Numbered from the stretch's first letter, positions 25,634 to 34,685 are shown. The stretch is 64,000 nt of DNA from Stakelama saccharophila (GCF_032229225.1 NZ_CP135076.1:653501-717500); one strand, 5' to 3'. Numbers and translations: made by a program. Notes: generated by a model not told the origin, from the sequence alone.

Positions 25634-27136
25634 ATGAGCCTCGCTCCCCGCCTCGACCTGCGGCAGACGCAATCGCTGGTGATGACGCCTCAGCTCCAGC
25701 AGGCGATCCGGCTGCTGGCGCTGTCCAATCTCGAAATCGAGGCCTATCTTGCCGAGGAGATCGAGAAGAATCCCCTGCTGGAAGCCGGGGGCGACGATTC
25801 CGCCGGCAATGCCGAAGATCTGCCGGAGCGGGCAGACGAGCGCAGCGATCCCGCGAGCGCCGACGAACTGTTGATCTCGGGCAGCGGCACCGGCGAGGCG
25901 GCGCTCGATGTCGATCTCGATACCGAATCCTTCCATCATGACAGCGCGGCCGATTCGATCGGTGGGCTGGACGGCGGCCTCGGCCTCGCCGGAACGGCGA
26001 GCGGCGGCGTGCCGGAGGACGGACCCGATCTCGCCGCCTTGTCCAGCAGCGATACCAGCCTCGCCGATCATCTGCTCGCGCAGGCGGGCACCGCGGTCGA
26101 CGGTACCGACATGTTCATCGCCGCGCATCTGATCGATCAGATCGACGAGACCGGATACCTTACCGTCCCGCTGCTCGATACGGCCAACCGGCTGGGCGTC
26201 CCGCTGGCCCGGATCGAGGCGGTGCTGGCGATTATCCAGACGTTCGACCCGACGGGCGTCGGCGCGCGATCCCTTGCCGAATGCCTGGCGCTGCAGGCGA
26301 GGGAGGCGGATCGCTACGATCCGTGCATGGCGGCGCTTATCGACAATCTCGATCTCGTCGCACGCGGGGATCTTGCGCGGCTCAAGCGCATCTGCGGCGT
26401 CGATGACGAGGATATGGCCGACATGATCCGCGAGTTGCGCGATTACGATCCCAAACCCGGCTGCCGCTATGGCGGGGAGCCGGCGGCCGCGGTCGTCCCC
26501 GACGTTTTCGTCGGGCGCCGCAAGGGCGGCTGGGCGGTGGAGATCAACAGCGCGACGCTGCCACGCCTGCTTGTCGACCGCACCTATTACGCCGAGCTGT
26601 CGTCCGGCCGGCAGGACAAGGCAGCGAAAAGCTGGCTGTCCGACTGTCTCGCCAGCGCCAACTGGCTGGTCAAGGCGCTCGACCAGCGTCAGCGCACCAT
26701 CGTCAAGGTGGCGAGCGAGATCGTGAAGCAGCAGGAAGGCTTTTTCCTGAGGGGGGTCGCGCATCTCAGGCCGATGACGCTGAAACAGGTCGCCGACGCG
26801 ATCGACATGCACGAATCGACCGTCAGCCGCGTGACCAGCAACAAATATCTGAGCTGCGCGCGCGGCCTGTTCGAGCTGAAATATTTCTTCACCTCGGCGA
26901 TCCAGTCGGCCGATGGCGGCGAGGCGGTATCGGCCAACGCGGTAAAGAGCGCGCTGAAGGCGCTGATCGCGGCGGAGGATCCGAAGAAGATACTTTCGGA
27001 CGACACGCTCGTGGATATGCTACGCGCGCAAGGTTTCGACATTGCGCGGCGCACGGTCGCCAAATATCGCGAGGCGATGGGTATCGGCAGCTCGGTGCAG
27101 CGGCGCCGACAAAAGGCATTGGAGGGTGTAGCTTGA
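25634..27136 (+). CDS. rpoN: RNA polymerase sigma-54 factor
   Basis: Alternative sigma factor that requires AAA+ enhancer-binding proteins. The 500-aa protein has Region I, rich in Gln and Leu (LRQTQSLVMTPQLQQAIRLL), an acidic Region II linker (about 50-115), a core-binding domain, the HTH region (MTLKQVADAIDMHESTVSRV), and the RpoN box RRTVAKYRE near the C-terminus. The order lptB-rpoN is conserved in proteobacteria. No bacterial enhancer-binding protein gene is in this window. The stop codon overlaps the TTG start proposed for the next gene. Confidence 0.96.
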   Translation: MSLAPRLDLRQTQSLVMTPQLQQAIRLLALSNLEIEAYLAEEIEKNPLLEAGGDDSAGNAEDLPERADERSDPASADELLISGSGTGEAALDVDLDTESFHHDSAADSIGGLDGGLGLAGTASGGVPEDGPDLAALSSSDTSLADHLLAQAGTAVDGTDMFIAAHLIDQIDETGYLTVPLLDTANRLGVPLARIEAVLAIIQTFDPTGVGARSLAECLALQAREADRYDPCMAALIDNLDLVARGDLARLKRICGVDDEDMADMIRELRDYDPKPGCRYGGEPAAAVVPDVFVGRRKGGWAVEINSATLPRLLVDRTYYAELSSGRQDKAAKSWLSDCLASANWLVKALDQRQRTIVKVASEIVKQQEGFFLRGVAHLRPMTLKQVADAIDMHESTVSRVTSNKYLSCARGLFELKYFFTSAIQSADGGEAVSANAVKSALKALIAAEDPKKILSDDTLVDMLRAQGFDIARRTVAKYREAMGIGSSVQRRRQKALEGVA

Positions 27137-27987
27137 GGATATTGATGCGCGTCGTCGCGGCAGTTGGTCTGGCGCTGTGTTCCGTGATTCCGGCAGCGGC
27201 GCAGGCCGGCAGGTCCGACGGCGACCTGCGCGTCATGAGCTTCAACGTGCGCTATGCGAACGAGAATGACGGCGCCAATTCGTGGAGCAAGCGGCGCGAC
27301 GTCTTCGTCGACACCATCCGCAAGGCGCATCCCGACATTTTCGGCACGCAGGAATTGTTGCAGAAGCAGGGCGACTATATCGTCGATCACCTGCCGCAAT
27401 ATGGCTGGTTCGGCGTAGATCGCCGCGGCGCCCATGAAGACGAGCATATGGGGCTGTTCTACGATCGCGAGCGGCTGACGCTGGTCGATCTCGGAAATTT
27501 CTGGCTGTCCGACACGCCGGACGTGGTGGGCAGCAACAGTTGGGGCACGCCCCTTCCGCGCATGGTCACCTGGGGCCTGTTCGAGGACAAGGAGACGGGC
27601 AAGCGCTTCTATCTCTACAACACGCACTTTCCGTACAAGGCGGAGGACGAACCCGCGCGCGAAAAGGCGGCGGCCGTGATCGTGAAGCGTATCGCCGCGC
27701 TGCCCGCCGAGGTGCCGGTGATCGTCACCGGCGATTTCAACACGACGCCCGATTCGAGGGCGCACGCGACGCTGACCGGCGGTCTTGCGGACGTTCGCGA
27801 GGAGGTTTCCGATCCGGCCGGTTCGGCCGAAACCTTCCACAACTTCACCGGGAAGGCGGATCGCCGTATCGACTGGATACTGGAACGCGGCTTCACCCCT
27901 CTTCATTTCGCGACCGACACCTATCACCGCGACGGCCATTACCCGTCCGACCATTTCCCGGTGATCGCGGATCTGCGCTTCGACTGA
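27133..27987 (+). CDS. Secreted endonuclease/exonuclease/phosphatase family protein
   Basis: Exported metal-dependent hydrolase of the DNase I-like superfamily, 284 aa. A signal peptide (MRILMRVVAAVGLALCSVIP, cleavage near AAA-QA) precedes the catalytic fold. Motifs are MSFNVRYANENDG (metal-binding Asn), FGTQELLQKQG (Glu), LYNTHFPYKAED (His), VTGDFNTTPDS (Asp/Asn) and the catalytic YPSDHFPVIADL (Asp-His). The substrate could be nucleic acid, a phospholipid or another phosphodiester; DNA is not assured. Start: TTG 27133 with GGAGGG 6 nt upstream overlaps the rpoN stop; ATG 27145 is an alternative and still leaves a signal peptide. Confidence 0.88.
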   Translation: MRILMRVVAAVGLALCSVIPAAAQAGRSDGDLRVMSFNVRYANENDGANSWSKRRDVFVDTIRKAHPDIFGTQELLQKQGDYIVDHLPQYGWFGVDRRGAHEDEHMGLFYDRERLTLVDLGNFWLSDTPDVVGSNSWGTPLPRMVTWGLFEDKETGKRFYLYNTHFPYKAEDEPAREKAAAVIVKRIAALPAEVPVIVTGDFNTTPDSRAHATLTGGLADVREEVSDPAGSAETFHNFTGKADRRIDWILERGFTPLHFATDTYHRDGHYPSDHFPVIADLRFD

Positions 27988-28018
27988 AATCCGGGGACGC
28001 GGCGAGAAAAACCGCATC

Positions 28019-28026
28019 TTAACCAT
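28019..28026 (+). promoter_or_regulatory. CtrA-type box TTAACCAT before the chemoreceptor-like gene
   Basis: Second exact TTAACCAT, beginning 49 bp before the ATG at 28068. The spacing matches the box at 17050, which stands 50 bp before its gene. Known CtrA boxes of this kind usually overlap the -35 region of motility and cell-cycle promoters; the assignment here is by motif and spacing only. Confidence 0.55.
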
Positions 28027-28067
28027 CACGGTGCAGGGTTCGGTCCGTCAAAGGGGACCGCACTTTC

Positions 28068-29111
28068 ATGCCACGACGTATTCGCTCTCTCATCGCGACG
28101 CTCGACGACGAGGTCCGGGCCTATGCCGACAAGAGCGAGGCGATCGCGGGGCGGACGAACCTGCTCGCGTTGAATGCGTCGATCGAGGCGGCGCGGTCCG
28201 GCGAAGCGGGCAGGGGCTTTTCGGTCGTGGCGCAGGAGGTGAAGGCGCTTGCGGCCAGTGCGCTCGACCTGGCGGCGAAATTCCGCGGTCAGGTTCTCGG
28301 CAGCCTCGAGGCCGGCCGCGCGATCGCGGATGAACTGGTCGGCGACGTCGAAGGGGCGCGGTTGGAAGAACTGGCCCAGTCGATCATGAACTCGATATCG
28401 CGCTCGCTCTACGATCGCTCGATCGACGTGCGGATGCTTGGTTGCGACCAGGCGGTGGTCGACGGCGCCCTGCATGGTGCGAGCGATCGCAATGCCGAAG
28501 CGAAGGCATTGGACCGGCTGCGCGCATTGCTGAAATTCTCACCATATTTCCTCAACGCCTTCATCGTCGACGATACCGGAAATATTCCCGTCTGCGCGCA
28601 TGCCAATGCGTCCGTGCGTACCGAAAATCTGCGCGGCGCGGACCAGTATGAACGCGCGATGGCAGCTCCGGCGGGCGAGGACTGGTTCACCGATGCGGTG
28701 TGGGAAAATCCCTGGTCGAACGGCCGCAAGGTCCTGATCTTCGTGGCGCCCATCCGGCACGAGGGGCGGGCCATCGGCGTCGCCTATCTGGAATATGATT
28801 TCGAAGGTCAGGTCGCCCAGATCATGAATGTCATGAGACAGGCGGCGGGGAATTCCGTGATCTCTATCGTCGATGACGATGCCCGGGTGATGGCGACGAC
28901 GGGTTCCTACGCCTTCGGTCATCATCTGGCGGCGGCCCGGGCCGGCAGCGGCGCGGGTGCGAGTGGTGACGGCACGATCACGGCCATTTCGTCGGCCAGC
29001 CGTTATTATGATTTCGACGGTCTCAATCTGCGCTGCGTGATCGAGCACCAGGTGCCGAGCGACGAGGAGATCGCACAGGCCCTGCGAAAGGCGCTGCCCG
29101 AACGCGGCTAG
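28068..29111 (+). CDS. Soluble chemoreceptor-like protein with C-terminal PDC/Cache-like sensor
   Basis: Protein of 347 aa in inverted domain order. Residues about 25-65 are the signalling tip of methyl-accepting chemotaxis proteins ([20 protein letters not shown], then [15 protein letters not shown]), the part that binds CheA/CheW. A helical linker follows (65-150), then a PDC/Cache-like domain at about 155-260 ([40 protein letters not shown]). There are no membrane helices and no signal peptide, so sensing would be cytoplasmic. Only about 24 residues precede the tip, so the ascending helix of the usual coiled-coil hairpin is very short and the methylation helices are largely missing. A CtrA-type box lies upstream. 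No che genes are in this window. Confidence 0.8.
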   Translation: MPRRIRSLIATLDDEVRAYADKSEAIAGRTNLLALNASIEAARSGEAGRGFSVVAQEVKALAASALDLAAKFRGQVLGSLEAGRAIADELVGDVEGARLEELAQSIMNSISRSLYDRSIDVRMLGCDQAVVDGALHGASDRNAEAKALDRLRALLKFSPYFLNAFIVDDTGNIPVCAHANASVRTENLRGADQYERAMAAPAGEDWFTDAVWENPWSNGRKVLIFVAPIRHEGRAIGVAYLEYDFEGQVAQIMNVMRQAAGNSVISIVDDDARVMATTGSYAFGHHLAAARAGSGAGASGDGTITAISSASRYYDFDGLNLRCVIEHQVPSDEEIAQALRKALPERG

Positions 29112-29193
29112 ACGCATCGTCCTACAGCCATTTCAGCTTGCCGAAGGTCAAGGGCTGCAGGCCGCGTGAAGCTATCGGCGGCACCGCGCCCGA

Positions 29194-30189
29194 TCAATCG
29201 TCCTCGTCCTCGAAGCCGACGAGATCGAGCGCGCGCGCCTTGATCTGGTGCGTCGCGCACCAATGGACCAACGCGTCCTCGCGTCCGTGCGTCACCCATA
29301 TTTCGCGCGGCGCCAGTTCGCGGATCGTCCCGGTCAGTTCGTCCCAGTCAGCATGGTCGGACAGGATGATCGGCAGCTCGACATTGCGCTGGCGCGCCCG
29401 CTGTCGCACCCGCATCCAGCCCGATGCCATCGCCGTGACGGGATCAGGCAGGCGGCGCGACCACCGATCGTTGAGCGCGCCCGGCGGACAGAGCACGATA
29501 TGGCCCTTCATTGCGGACCGGTCGCTTTCGGTCGCCGGCCGCAATTCGCCGAGATCGACGCCGTGTTCGACGTAAAGGTCGCACAGGCGCTGCAACGCGC
29601 CGTGAATATAGATCGGATCGGCATGGCCGAGATCGCGCAGTTCGCGGATGACCCGCTGCGCCTTGCCCAACGCATAGGCGCCGACCAGCACGCAGCGATC
29701 CGGATTGGCGTGCAGCGCGGACAACAGCTTGTCTATTTCGTCATGCGTATCGGGATGTCGGAACACGGGCAGGCCGAAGGTCGCCTCGGTGATGAAGACG
29801 TCGCATTTCACGGGTTCGAAGCGCGCGCAGGTGGGATCGGGGCGGCGCTTATAATCGCCCGAGGCGACCACGCGCTCGCCGTCGTGGTCGAGCACGACCT
29901 GCGCCGAACCCAGCACATGGCCGGCCGGCACGAACGTGGCATCGACGCTGCCGAAGGCGACGGTTTCGCCATATGCAACCGGCCTGCCGTTCTGCGGGCC
30001 GTAGCGGGCCTCCATGATCGCGATCGTCTCCGGCGTCGCCCACACCTCGCTATGGCCGCCGCGGGCATGGTCGGCATGGCCGTGGGTCACGAGCGCGCGG
30101 GCCTTCGGCGCGGAAGGGTCGATCCACAGGTCGGCGGCCGGCACGTAAATGCCTTCGGGGCGGGGTTCGATCCAGGTTCCAAGCGTCAT
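29194..30189 (-). CDS. Ligase-associated DNA damage response exonuclease (MBL/beta-CASP)
   Basis: Metallo-beta-lactamase fold nuclease of the TIGR04122 type, 331 aa. The metal site is formed by THGHADHARGG (HxHxDH), ASGDYKRRPDPTC (Asp) and a C-terminal His in LSDHADWDEL and WVTHGREDALVHW. The beta-CASP region contains VLVGAYALGKAQRVIRELRD. In well-studied clusters this enzyme is encoded with an ATP-dependent ligase, Lhr-Core helicase and PdeM and acts in DNA repair. Here it is divergent from the helicase gene, with a 62-codon gene between them, and the ligase is 9 kb away. The longer open frame upstream of ATG 30189 is rejected because it runs through the intergenic region. Confidence 0.92.
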   Translation of the reverse strand: MTLGTWIEPRPEGIYVPAADLWIDPSAPKARALVTHGHADHARGGHSEVWATPETIAIMEARYGPQNGRPVAYGETVAFGSVDATFVPAGHVLGSAQVVLDHDGERVVASGDYKRRPDPTCARFEPVKCDVFITEATFGLPVFRHPDTHDEIDKLLSALHANPDRCVLVGAYALGKAQRVIRELRDLGHADPIYIHGALQRLCDLYVEHGVDLGELRPATESDRSAMKGHIVLCPPGALNDRWSRRLPDPVTAMASGWMRVRQRARQRNVELPIILSDHADWDELTGTIRELAPREIWVTHGREDALVHWCATHQIKARALDLVGFEDEDD

Positions 30190-30298
30190 GGCCGCATCAT
30201 ATGGGCGGCGCGGCGGCGCCGTGCCACTCGGATCGGATCGAAAGCCGCGCCACTGTGTTGATTCGACCATGAACGGCATCTGAGCCGCATGGGAGAAT

Positions 30299-30487
30299 AT
30301 GATGATCGATCTCGGAAGCCTGTGGGGCGTACTGACGGTGATCGGGCCGATCCTGTTGGCCGCGGTCATCATCTGGGTGCTGCTTCACAACCGCACGTCG
30401 CACCGCGAGGATATAGAGACCGAGGCGGCGACGCACCGGATGTATGACGAGCAGGATCGCGAGGACAAGGTGAACGAAAAGCTCTAA
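30299..30487 (+). CDS. Small single-helix membrane protein
   Basis: Protein of 62 aa with one hydrophobic helix at about residues 8-29 (VLTVIGPILLAAVIIWVLLH) and a highly charged cytoplasmic tail rich in Glu, Asp and Arg (YDEQDREDKVNEKL). I recognise no function. The start is ATG 30299 or 30302, with GGGAGA 2-8 nt upstream. It lies 9 bp before the GTG start of the helicase gene, so the two are probably co-transcribed and the helicase may depend on translational coupling. Confidence 0.7.
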   Translation: MMIDLGSLWGVLTVIGPILLAAVIIWVLLHNRTSHREDIETEAATHRMYDEQDREDKVNEKL

Positions 30488-30496
30488 GCCCGTCGG

Positions 30497-32923
30497 GTGG
30501 AGGCATCCGACGATCTTTCCGACCGCCTGCCGCCGGAACTGCGCACCTGGTTCGCCGGGCGGGGCTGGGCCCCGCGGCGCCACCAGCGCGAAATGTTGGC
30601 GGCGGCGAAGGCCGGCCGGCACGCGCTGCTGGTCGCGCCGACCGGCGCCGGCAAGACGCTGGCGGGCTTTCTTCCCGCGCTCGCGGATCTGATCCGGCGT
30701 CCGGCCGACGGATTGCACACGCTCTACGTATCGCCGCTCAAGGCGCTCGCGGTCGACGTTCAGCGCAATCTGATGGCGCCGATCGCGGAGATGGGCCTCG
30801 ATCTGCGGGTGGAGACGCGCAGCGGCGACACGCCGTCGGACCGCAAGGCACGGCAGCGCAGGCGCCCGCCGCATATCCTTTTGACCACGCCCGAATCGCT
30901 CAGCCTCCTCCTCAGCTATCCGGACAGTTTCGCGCTTTTTGCCGGTCTGCGCACGGTGGTGGTGGACGAGGTCCATGCCTTCGCCACGCAGAAACGCGGC
31001 GACCTGCTTGCGCTTGCGCTCGCCCGGTTGCAGCGCATCGCGCCGGGGATGCGCCGGGTCGCCTTGTCGGCGACGGTTGCCGATCCCGACGCCTATCGCG
31101 CCTGGCTGGCGCCCGCCGGCGACATCGACACCGTCGAGATGGTGCAGGGCGAACCCGGCGCCGATCCGGAGGTCGCGATATTGCTGCCGGAGGGACGCGT
31201 GCCGTGGTCCGGCCATTCGGGCCGCTACGCCGCGCCGCAGGTCATGGCGGAGATCGAGGCCCATCGCACCACGATCGTGTTCTGCAACACGCGCAGCCTG
31301 GCCGAACTGATCTTCCAGGATCTCTGGAAGGTGAACGCGTCGGGCCTGCCCATCGGCGTTCATCACGGCAGCTTGTCGCGCGAGGCGCGGCGCAAGGTGG
31401 AGGCGGCGATGGCGTCCGGACGGCTGCGCGCGCTGGTGGCGACGGCAAGCCTGGACCTCGGCGTCGACTGGGGCGATGTCGACTGCGTCATTCAGATGGG
31501 TGCGCCCAAGGGATCGTCCCGGCTGCTGCAGCGGATCGGGCGGGCGAACCACCGGCTCGACGAGCCGTCGGAGGCGGTGCTTGTGCCCGGCAACCGCTTC
31601 GAATATCTCGAAGCGCGCGCGGCGCTCGACGCGGTGCGCGAGGGCGAGCTGGACGCCGACCCGTTTCGCGCCGGCGCGCTGGACGTGTTGGCGCAACATC
31701 TGATGGCCTGCGCCTGCGCGGCGCCGTTCGGTGCGGCGGCCATGCTCGACGAGGTTCGCGGCGCCATGCCTTATTCGGCGCTGACCGAGCAGACCTTCGA
31801 TCGCGTCCTGCACTTCATCGCCGACGGCGGCTATGCGCTGAAGGCCTATGACCGTTTCAAGCGCCTGACCAACGAACGGGGGCGGTGGCGCGTCAGCCAT
31901 CCGCGCTTCGTCACGCAGCACCGCATGAATGCGGGCATCATCGTCGACGCGCCGGTTCTGGAGGTGCGCTTCCGCAACGGCCGCAAGCTCGGCACGGTGG
32001 AGGAGAATTTCGCCGCCGCGCTGACGCCGGGCGACACCTTCTTCTTCGCCGGCATGAGCCTGGAGGTGGAGCGGATCGACGTCGCCGACCTGGTCGTGCG
32101 CGCCACCAGCCGGTCCGCGCGCATCCCGAGCTATATGGGCGCGCGCATGCCGCTTTCCACCAATCTGGCGCGGCGGGTGCGCGGCTTCCTGCACGACCGG
32201 GAGCAATGGCCGCGATTTCCCGATGACGTGCGCGAATGGCTGGAGATACAGCAGCAGCGCTCGACCCTGCCGCGCCCCGGCGACCTTCTGGTCGAAACGT
32301 TCCCGCGCGAGGGCCGGCACTATATGGTGGCGTACAGTTTCGAGGGCTGGAACGCGCACCAGTCGCTGGGCATGCTGATCACGCGCCGGATGGAGGCGCA
32401 GGGCCTGAACCCCATCGGCTTCGTCGCCAATGACTACGCGCTGGCCTGCTACGGCATGGATCCGGTTCTCGATCCTGCCTCGCTGTTTTCGGCGGACATC
32501 CTGGAGCATGAATTCGTCGAATGGGTACAGGGCTCCGCGCTCCTGAAACGCGCCTTCCGGGAGGTCGCGGTCATCGGCGGGCTGGTGGAGCGACAGCATC
32601 CGGGCAAGCGGAAGTCGGGCAAGCAGGTCACCTTTTCGACCGACCTGATCTACGACGTGCTGCGCCGGTACGAACCGGATCACCTGCTGCTGCAGGCCGC
32701 CTGGAACGACGCGCGGGCGCGCATGACCGATGTGGGCCGCCTCGCGGACCTGCTCGATCGCGCCGCAGCGACGATGGTGCATCGCCCGCTCGACCGTGTC
32801 AGCCCGCTGGCGGTGCCGGTTCTGGTCCTGATCGGCCGCGAACAGGTCGCGCAGGGATCGGCCGAGGATGCCCTGCTGGCGGAGGCGGAATTGCTGGCGG
32901 CGGAGGCGATGGCCGACGCGTAA
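30497..32923 (+). CDS. Ligase-associated DEXH-box helicase (Lhr-Core)
   Basis: 3'-5' DNA translocase/helicase of the Lhr-Core family (TIGR04121), 808 aa. RecA1 has Walker A APTGAGKTLAGFLPAL and DEVHAF; RecA2 has TIVFCNTRSLAELIF, ATASLDLGVDWGDVD and motif VI LLQRIGRANHRLDEPSEAVL. A winged-helix and Lhr-specific domain follow. Lhr-Core enzymes unwind RNA:DNA hybrids and are linked to DNA damage repair together with the ligase, MBL exonuclease and PdeM. The start is GTG 30497; there is no strong ribosome-binding site. The gene is followed 59 bp later by an aspartic protease gene and then by PdeM. Confidence 0.94.
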   Translation: MEASDDLSDRLPPELRTWFAGRGWAPRRHQREMLAAAKAGRHALLVAPTGAGKTLAGFLPALADLIRRPADGLHTLYVSPLKALAVDVQRNLMAPIAEMGLDLRVETRSGDTPSDRKARQRRRPPHILLTTPESLSLLLSYPDSFALFAGLRTVVVDEVHAFATQKRGDLLALALARLQRIAPGMRRVALSATVADPDAYRAWLAPAGDIDTVEMVQGEPGADPEVAILLPEGRVPWSGHSGRYAAPQVMAEIEAHRTTIVFCNTRSLAELIFQDLWKVNASGLPIGVHHGSLSREARRKVEAAMASGRLRALVATASLDLGVDWGDVDCVIQMGAPKGSSRLLQRIGRANHRLDEPSEAVLVPGNRFEYLEARAALDAVREGELDADPFRAGALDVLAQHLMACACAAPFGAAAMLDEVRGAMPYSALTEQTFDRVLHFIADGGYALKAYDRFKRLTNERGRWRVSHPRFVTQHRMNAGIIVDAPVLEVRFRNGRKLGTVEENFAAALTPGDTFFFAGMSLEVERIDVADLVVRATSRSARIPSYMGARMPLSTNLARRVRGFLHDREQWPRFPDDVREWLEIQQQRSTLPRPGDLLVETFPREGRHYMVAYSFEGWNAHQSLGMLITRRMEAQGLNPIGFVANDYALACYGMDPVLDPASLFSADILEHEFVEWVQGSALLKRAFREVAVIGGLVERQHPGKRKSGKQVTFSTDLIYDVLRRYEPDHLLLQAAWNDARARMTDVGRLADLLDRAAATMVHRPLDRVSPLAVPVLVLIGREQVAQGSAEDALLAEAELLAAEAMADA

Positions 32924-32982
32924 CGGCGCAATGCCGTTTTGCCGTAGTGGCGCTGCGCGCAATATCGTGATAGAGATCGCGG

Positions 32983-33969
32983 GTGTTTCGAGGTCTGTTC
33001 GCTCTCGTCGGCGCAGGCCTGTCGACGATGGCTGTTCCGGCCGTCGCTCAGGAAAAGCCTGACGCCTCCGCTCTGGCCGGCAGCGCTGTGCATGATGCGA
33101 ACGTGGTGCAGCAGCCCCCGTCCGATGTCGTCGCCGCCATTCTCGCTTTCGCATCGCGCGAGAAGCGCATGACCGTTCCGGTCCGGATCGATGGCGAGGG
33201 ACCCTATCCCTTCGTCATCGACACCGGCGCGGAGCGCACCGTCATCGCCAGCGAACTGGCGGATAGTCTCGGCCTGAGCGCCGGGCCGGTCGTGACCGTG
33301 GCGGCGCTGAGCGGGCGCGAGTCGGTGGGCACCTTCCTGCTGCCCAGCATATCGGTCGACAGCTTTCCCAGGACGCACGGCGTTGCCGCGCCCGGCTTCG
33401 GGTTCGCGGACCTGGGCGCGCACGGGCTTCTCGGGCTCGATTTTCTGGCCGGGCACGCCGTACGGATCGACTTTGACCGTAGCGAAATGTCCGTGCGGCC
33501 GTCGCGCGGCAAGCGGCATCACTTCAGCCGGCGCAACGACGAGATCGTCGTGCGGGCGAAGCGGGAACACGGCGCGCTGGTGTTGACCGACGCGCATTAC
33601 GGGCATCGGCGTATCCGGGTGCTGATCGATACCGGCACCGCCGTGACCATCGGCAATGCGGCGATGCGCGACCTCGTAACCCGGCGTTCGGACCTGTCCG
33701 ATCCGATTACGATCACCAGTGTCACCGGTCGATCCGTAACCTCCCGCTATGCCAGGGTGGACGGGATCAGTATCGGATCGGTCGGATTTTCGGAAATGCC
33801 GATCGCCTTCGTCGAAGCGGCGCCGTTCGACCTGCTCGTCTATCACGACGAGCCGGCCCTGATCCTCGGCATGGAGGTGCTCCGCGCCTTTCGCTATGTC
33901 GAGATCGACTTCGCCGCGAGCGAGATCCGCTTCGGCATTCCGCGCGCCAATCGTTACCGGTTCGGCTGA
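32983..33969 (+). CDS. Secreted tandem retropepsin-like aspartic protease
   Basis: Predicted exported aspartic protease of 328 aa with a signal peptide (MFRGLFALVGAGLSTMAVPA, cleavage near AVA-QE). It contains two retropepsin-type lobes in one chain. Lobe 1 has catalytic D80-T-G (FVIDTGAERT) and the hydrophobic-Gly motif GLLGLDFL. Lobe 2 has D216-T-G (VLIDTGTAVT) and ALILGMEVL. Each lobe alone would dimerise in retroviruses; two complete copies make a pepsin-like pseudodimer. Start is GTG 32983. It lies between the Lhr helicase and PdeM genes, but a signal peptide argues against a direct role in cytoplasmic DNA repair. The substrate is unknown. Confidence 0.82.
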   Translation: MFRGLFALVGAGLSTMAVPAVAQEKPDASALAGSAVHDANVVQQPPSDVVAAILAFASREKRMTVPVRIDGEGPYPFVIDTGAERTVIASELADSLGLSAGPVVTVAALSGRESVGTFLLPSISVDSFPRTHGVAAPGFGFADLGAHGLLGLDFLAGHAVRIDFDRSEMSVRPSRGKRHHFSRRNDEIVVRAKREHGALVLTDAHYGHRRIRVLIDTGTAVTIGNAAMRDLVTRRSDLSDPITITSVTGRSVTSRYARVDGISIGSVGFSEMPIAFVEAAPFDLLVYHDEPALILGMEVLRAFRYVEIDFAASEIRFGIPRANRYRFG

Positions 33970-34022
33970 ACCGCGGCGCGGACCCGATTGACGGCGCATT
34001 CCGGGACGACGATAGAAACGCC

Positions 34023-34685
34023 ATGGTTCCCTTTTCGTTCGCCGGTATATCCCTTGCCGCCAGCAGCGACGGCCTGCTCTTCTGGCCGGCGCGGCGGGCA
34101 TTGCTGGTGGCCGACCTGCATTTCGAGAAGGCGAGCTGGTATGCCGTTGCCGGACAGATGCTGCCGCCCTATGATTCGCTGGCGACGGTCACGGCGCTCG
34201 CCGATGCGGTGTCGCGTCTGGACCCTGCGGAAATCTGGTGCCTGGGTGACAGCTTTCACGACAATGCGGGCGTTGCCCGGCTGTCGCCGACGGTTCGCGA
34301 TATGCTTGCCGGCATGATGGCGGGCCGACGCTGGACCTGGATCGTCGGCAATCACGATGCCCTGCTTGCCGACGCCATGGGCGGCGAGGTTCGCGATGAA
34401 GTCGGGATCGAGGGCCTGATCCTGCGGCATGAGGCGAATCCGGCCGAGTCGCGGCCGGAGATTTCGGGGCATTTCCATCCCAAGTTGCGCATGACGATTC
34501 GCGGCCGATCGGTGGCGCGCCGCTGTTTTCTCGCAAGCGAACGAAAGCTTATCCTGCCCGCCTTCGGAGCGTTGACCGGCGGACTGGACGTGCGCCACCC
34601 GGAGATCGGCCGCGCGCTCGGCGGCAGCGCGGAAGCATTGGTCGCGGTGCGGAATCGAATGCTGCGTTTCCCGGTCGCCGCCTGA
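34023..34685 (+). CDS. pdeM: Ligase-associated endonuclease/phosphoesterase PdeM
   Basis: Calcineurin-like metallophosphoesterase of the TIGR04123 type, 220 aa, with Mn2+-dependent nuclease or phosphodiesterase activity in studied homologues. The binuclear metal site is complete: LVADLHFEKASW (DxH), LGDSFHDN (GDxxxD-type), IVGNHDALL (GNHD) and ISGHFHPK (GHxH). It is the fourth member of the ligase/exonuclease/Lhr/PdeM repair set in this window. In other bacteria pdeM is directly next to lhr; here a secreted protease gene separates them by 1.1 kb. It is convergent with the GIN-domain gene, 19 bp away. Confidence 0.92.
   Translation: MVPFSFAGISLAASSDGLLFWPARRALLVADLHFEKASWYAVAGQMLPPYDSLATVTALADAVSRLDPAEIWCLGDSFHDNAGVARLSPTVRDMLAGMMAGRRWTWIVGNHDALLADAMGGEVRDEVGIEGLILRHEANPAESRPEISGHFHPKLRMTIRGRSVARRCFLASERKLILPAFGALTGGLDVRHPEIGRALGGSAEALVAVRNRMLRFPVAA

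Noticed and set aside
30197..33154. 985-codon minus-strand frame opposite the Lhr helicase gene
   Set aside because: Same antisense effect; the translation is rich in Arg/His/Ala with no domain pattern, and it overlaps several real genes on the plus strand.
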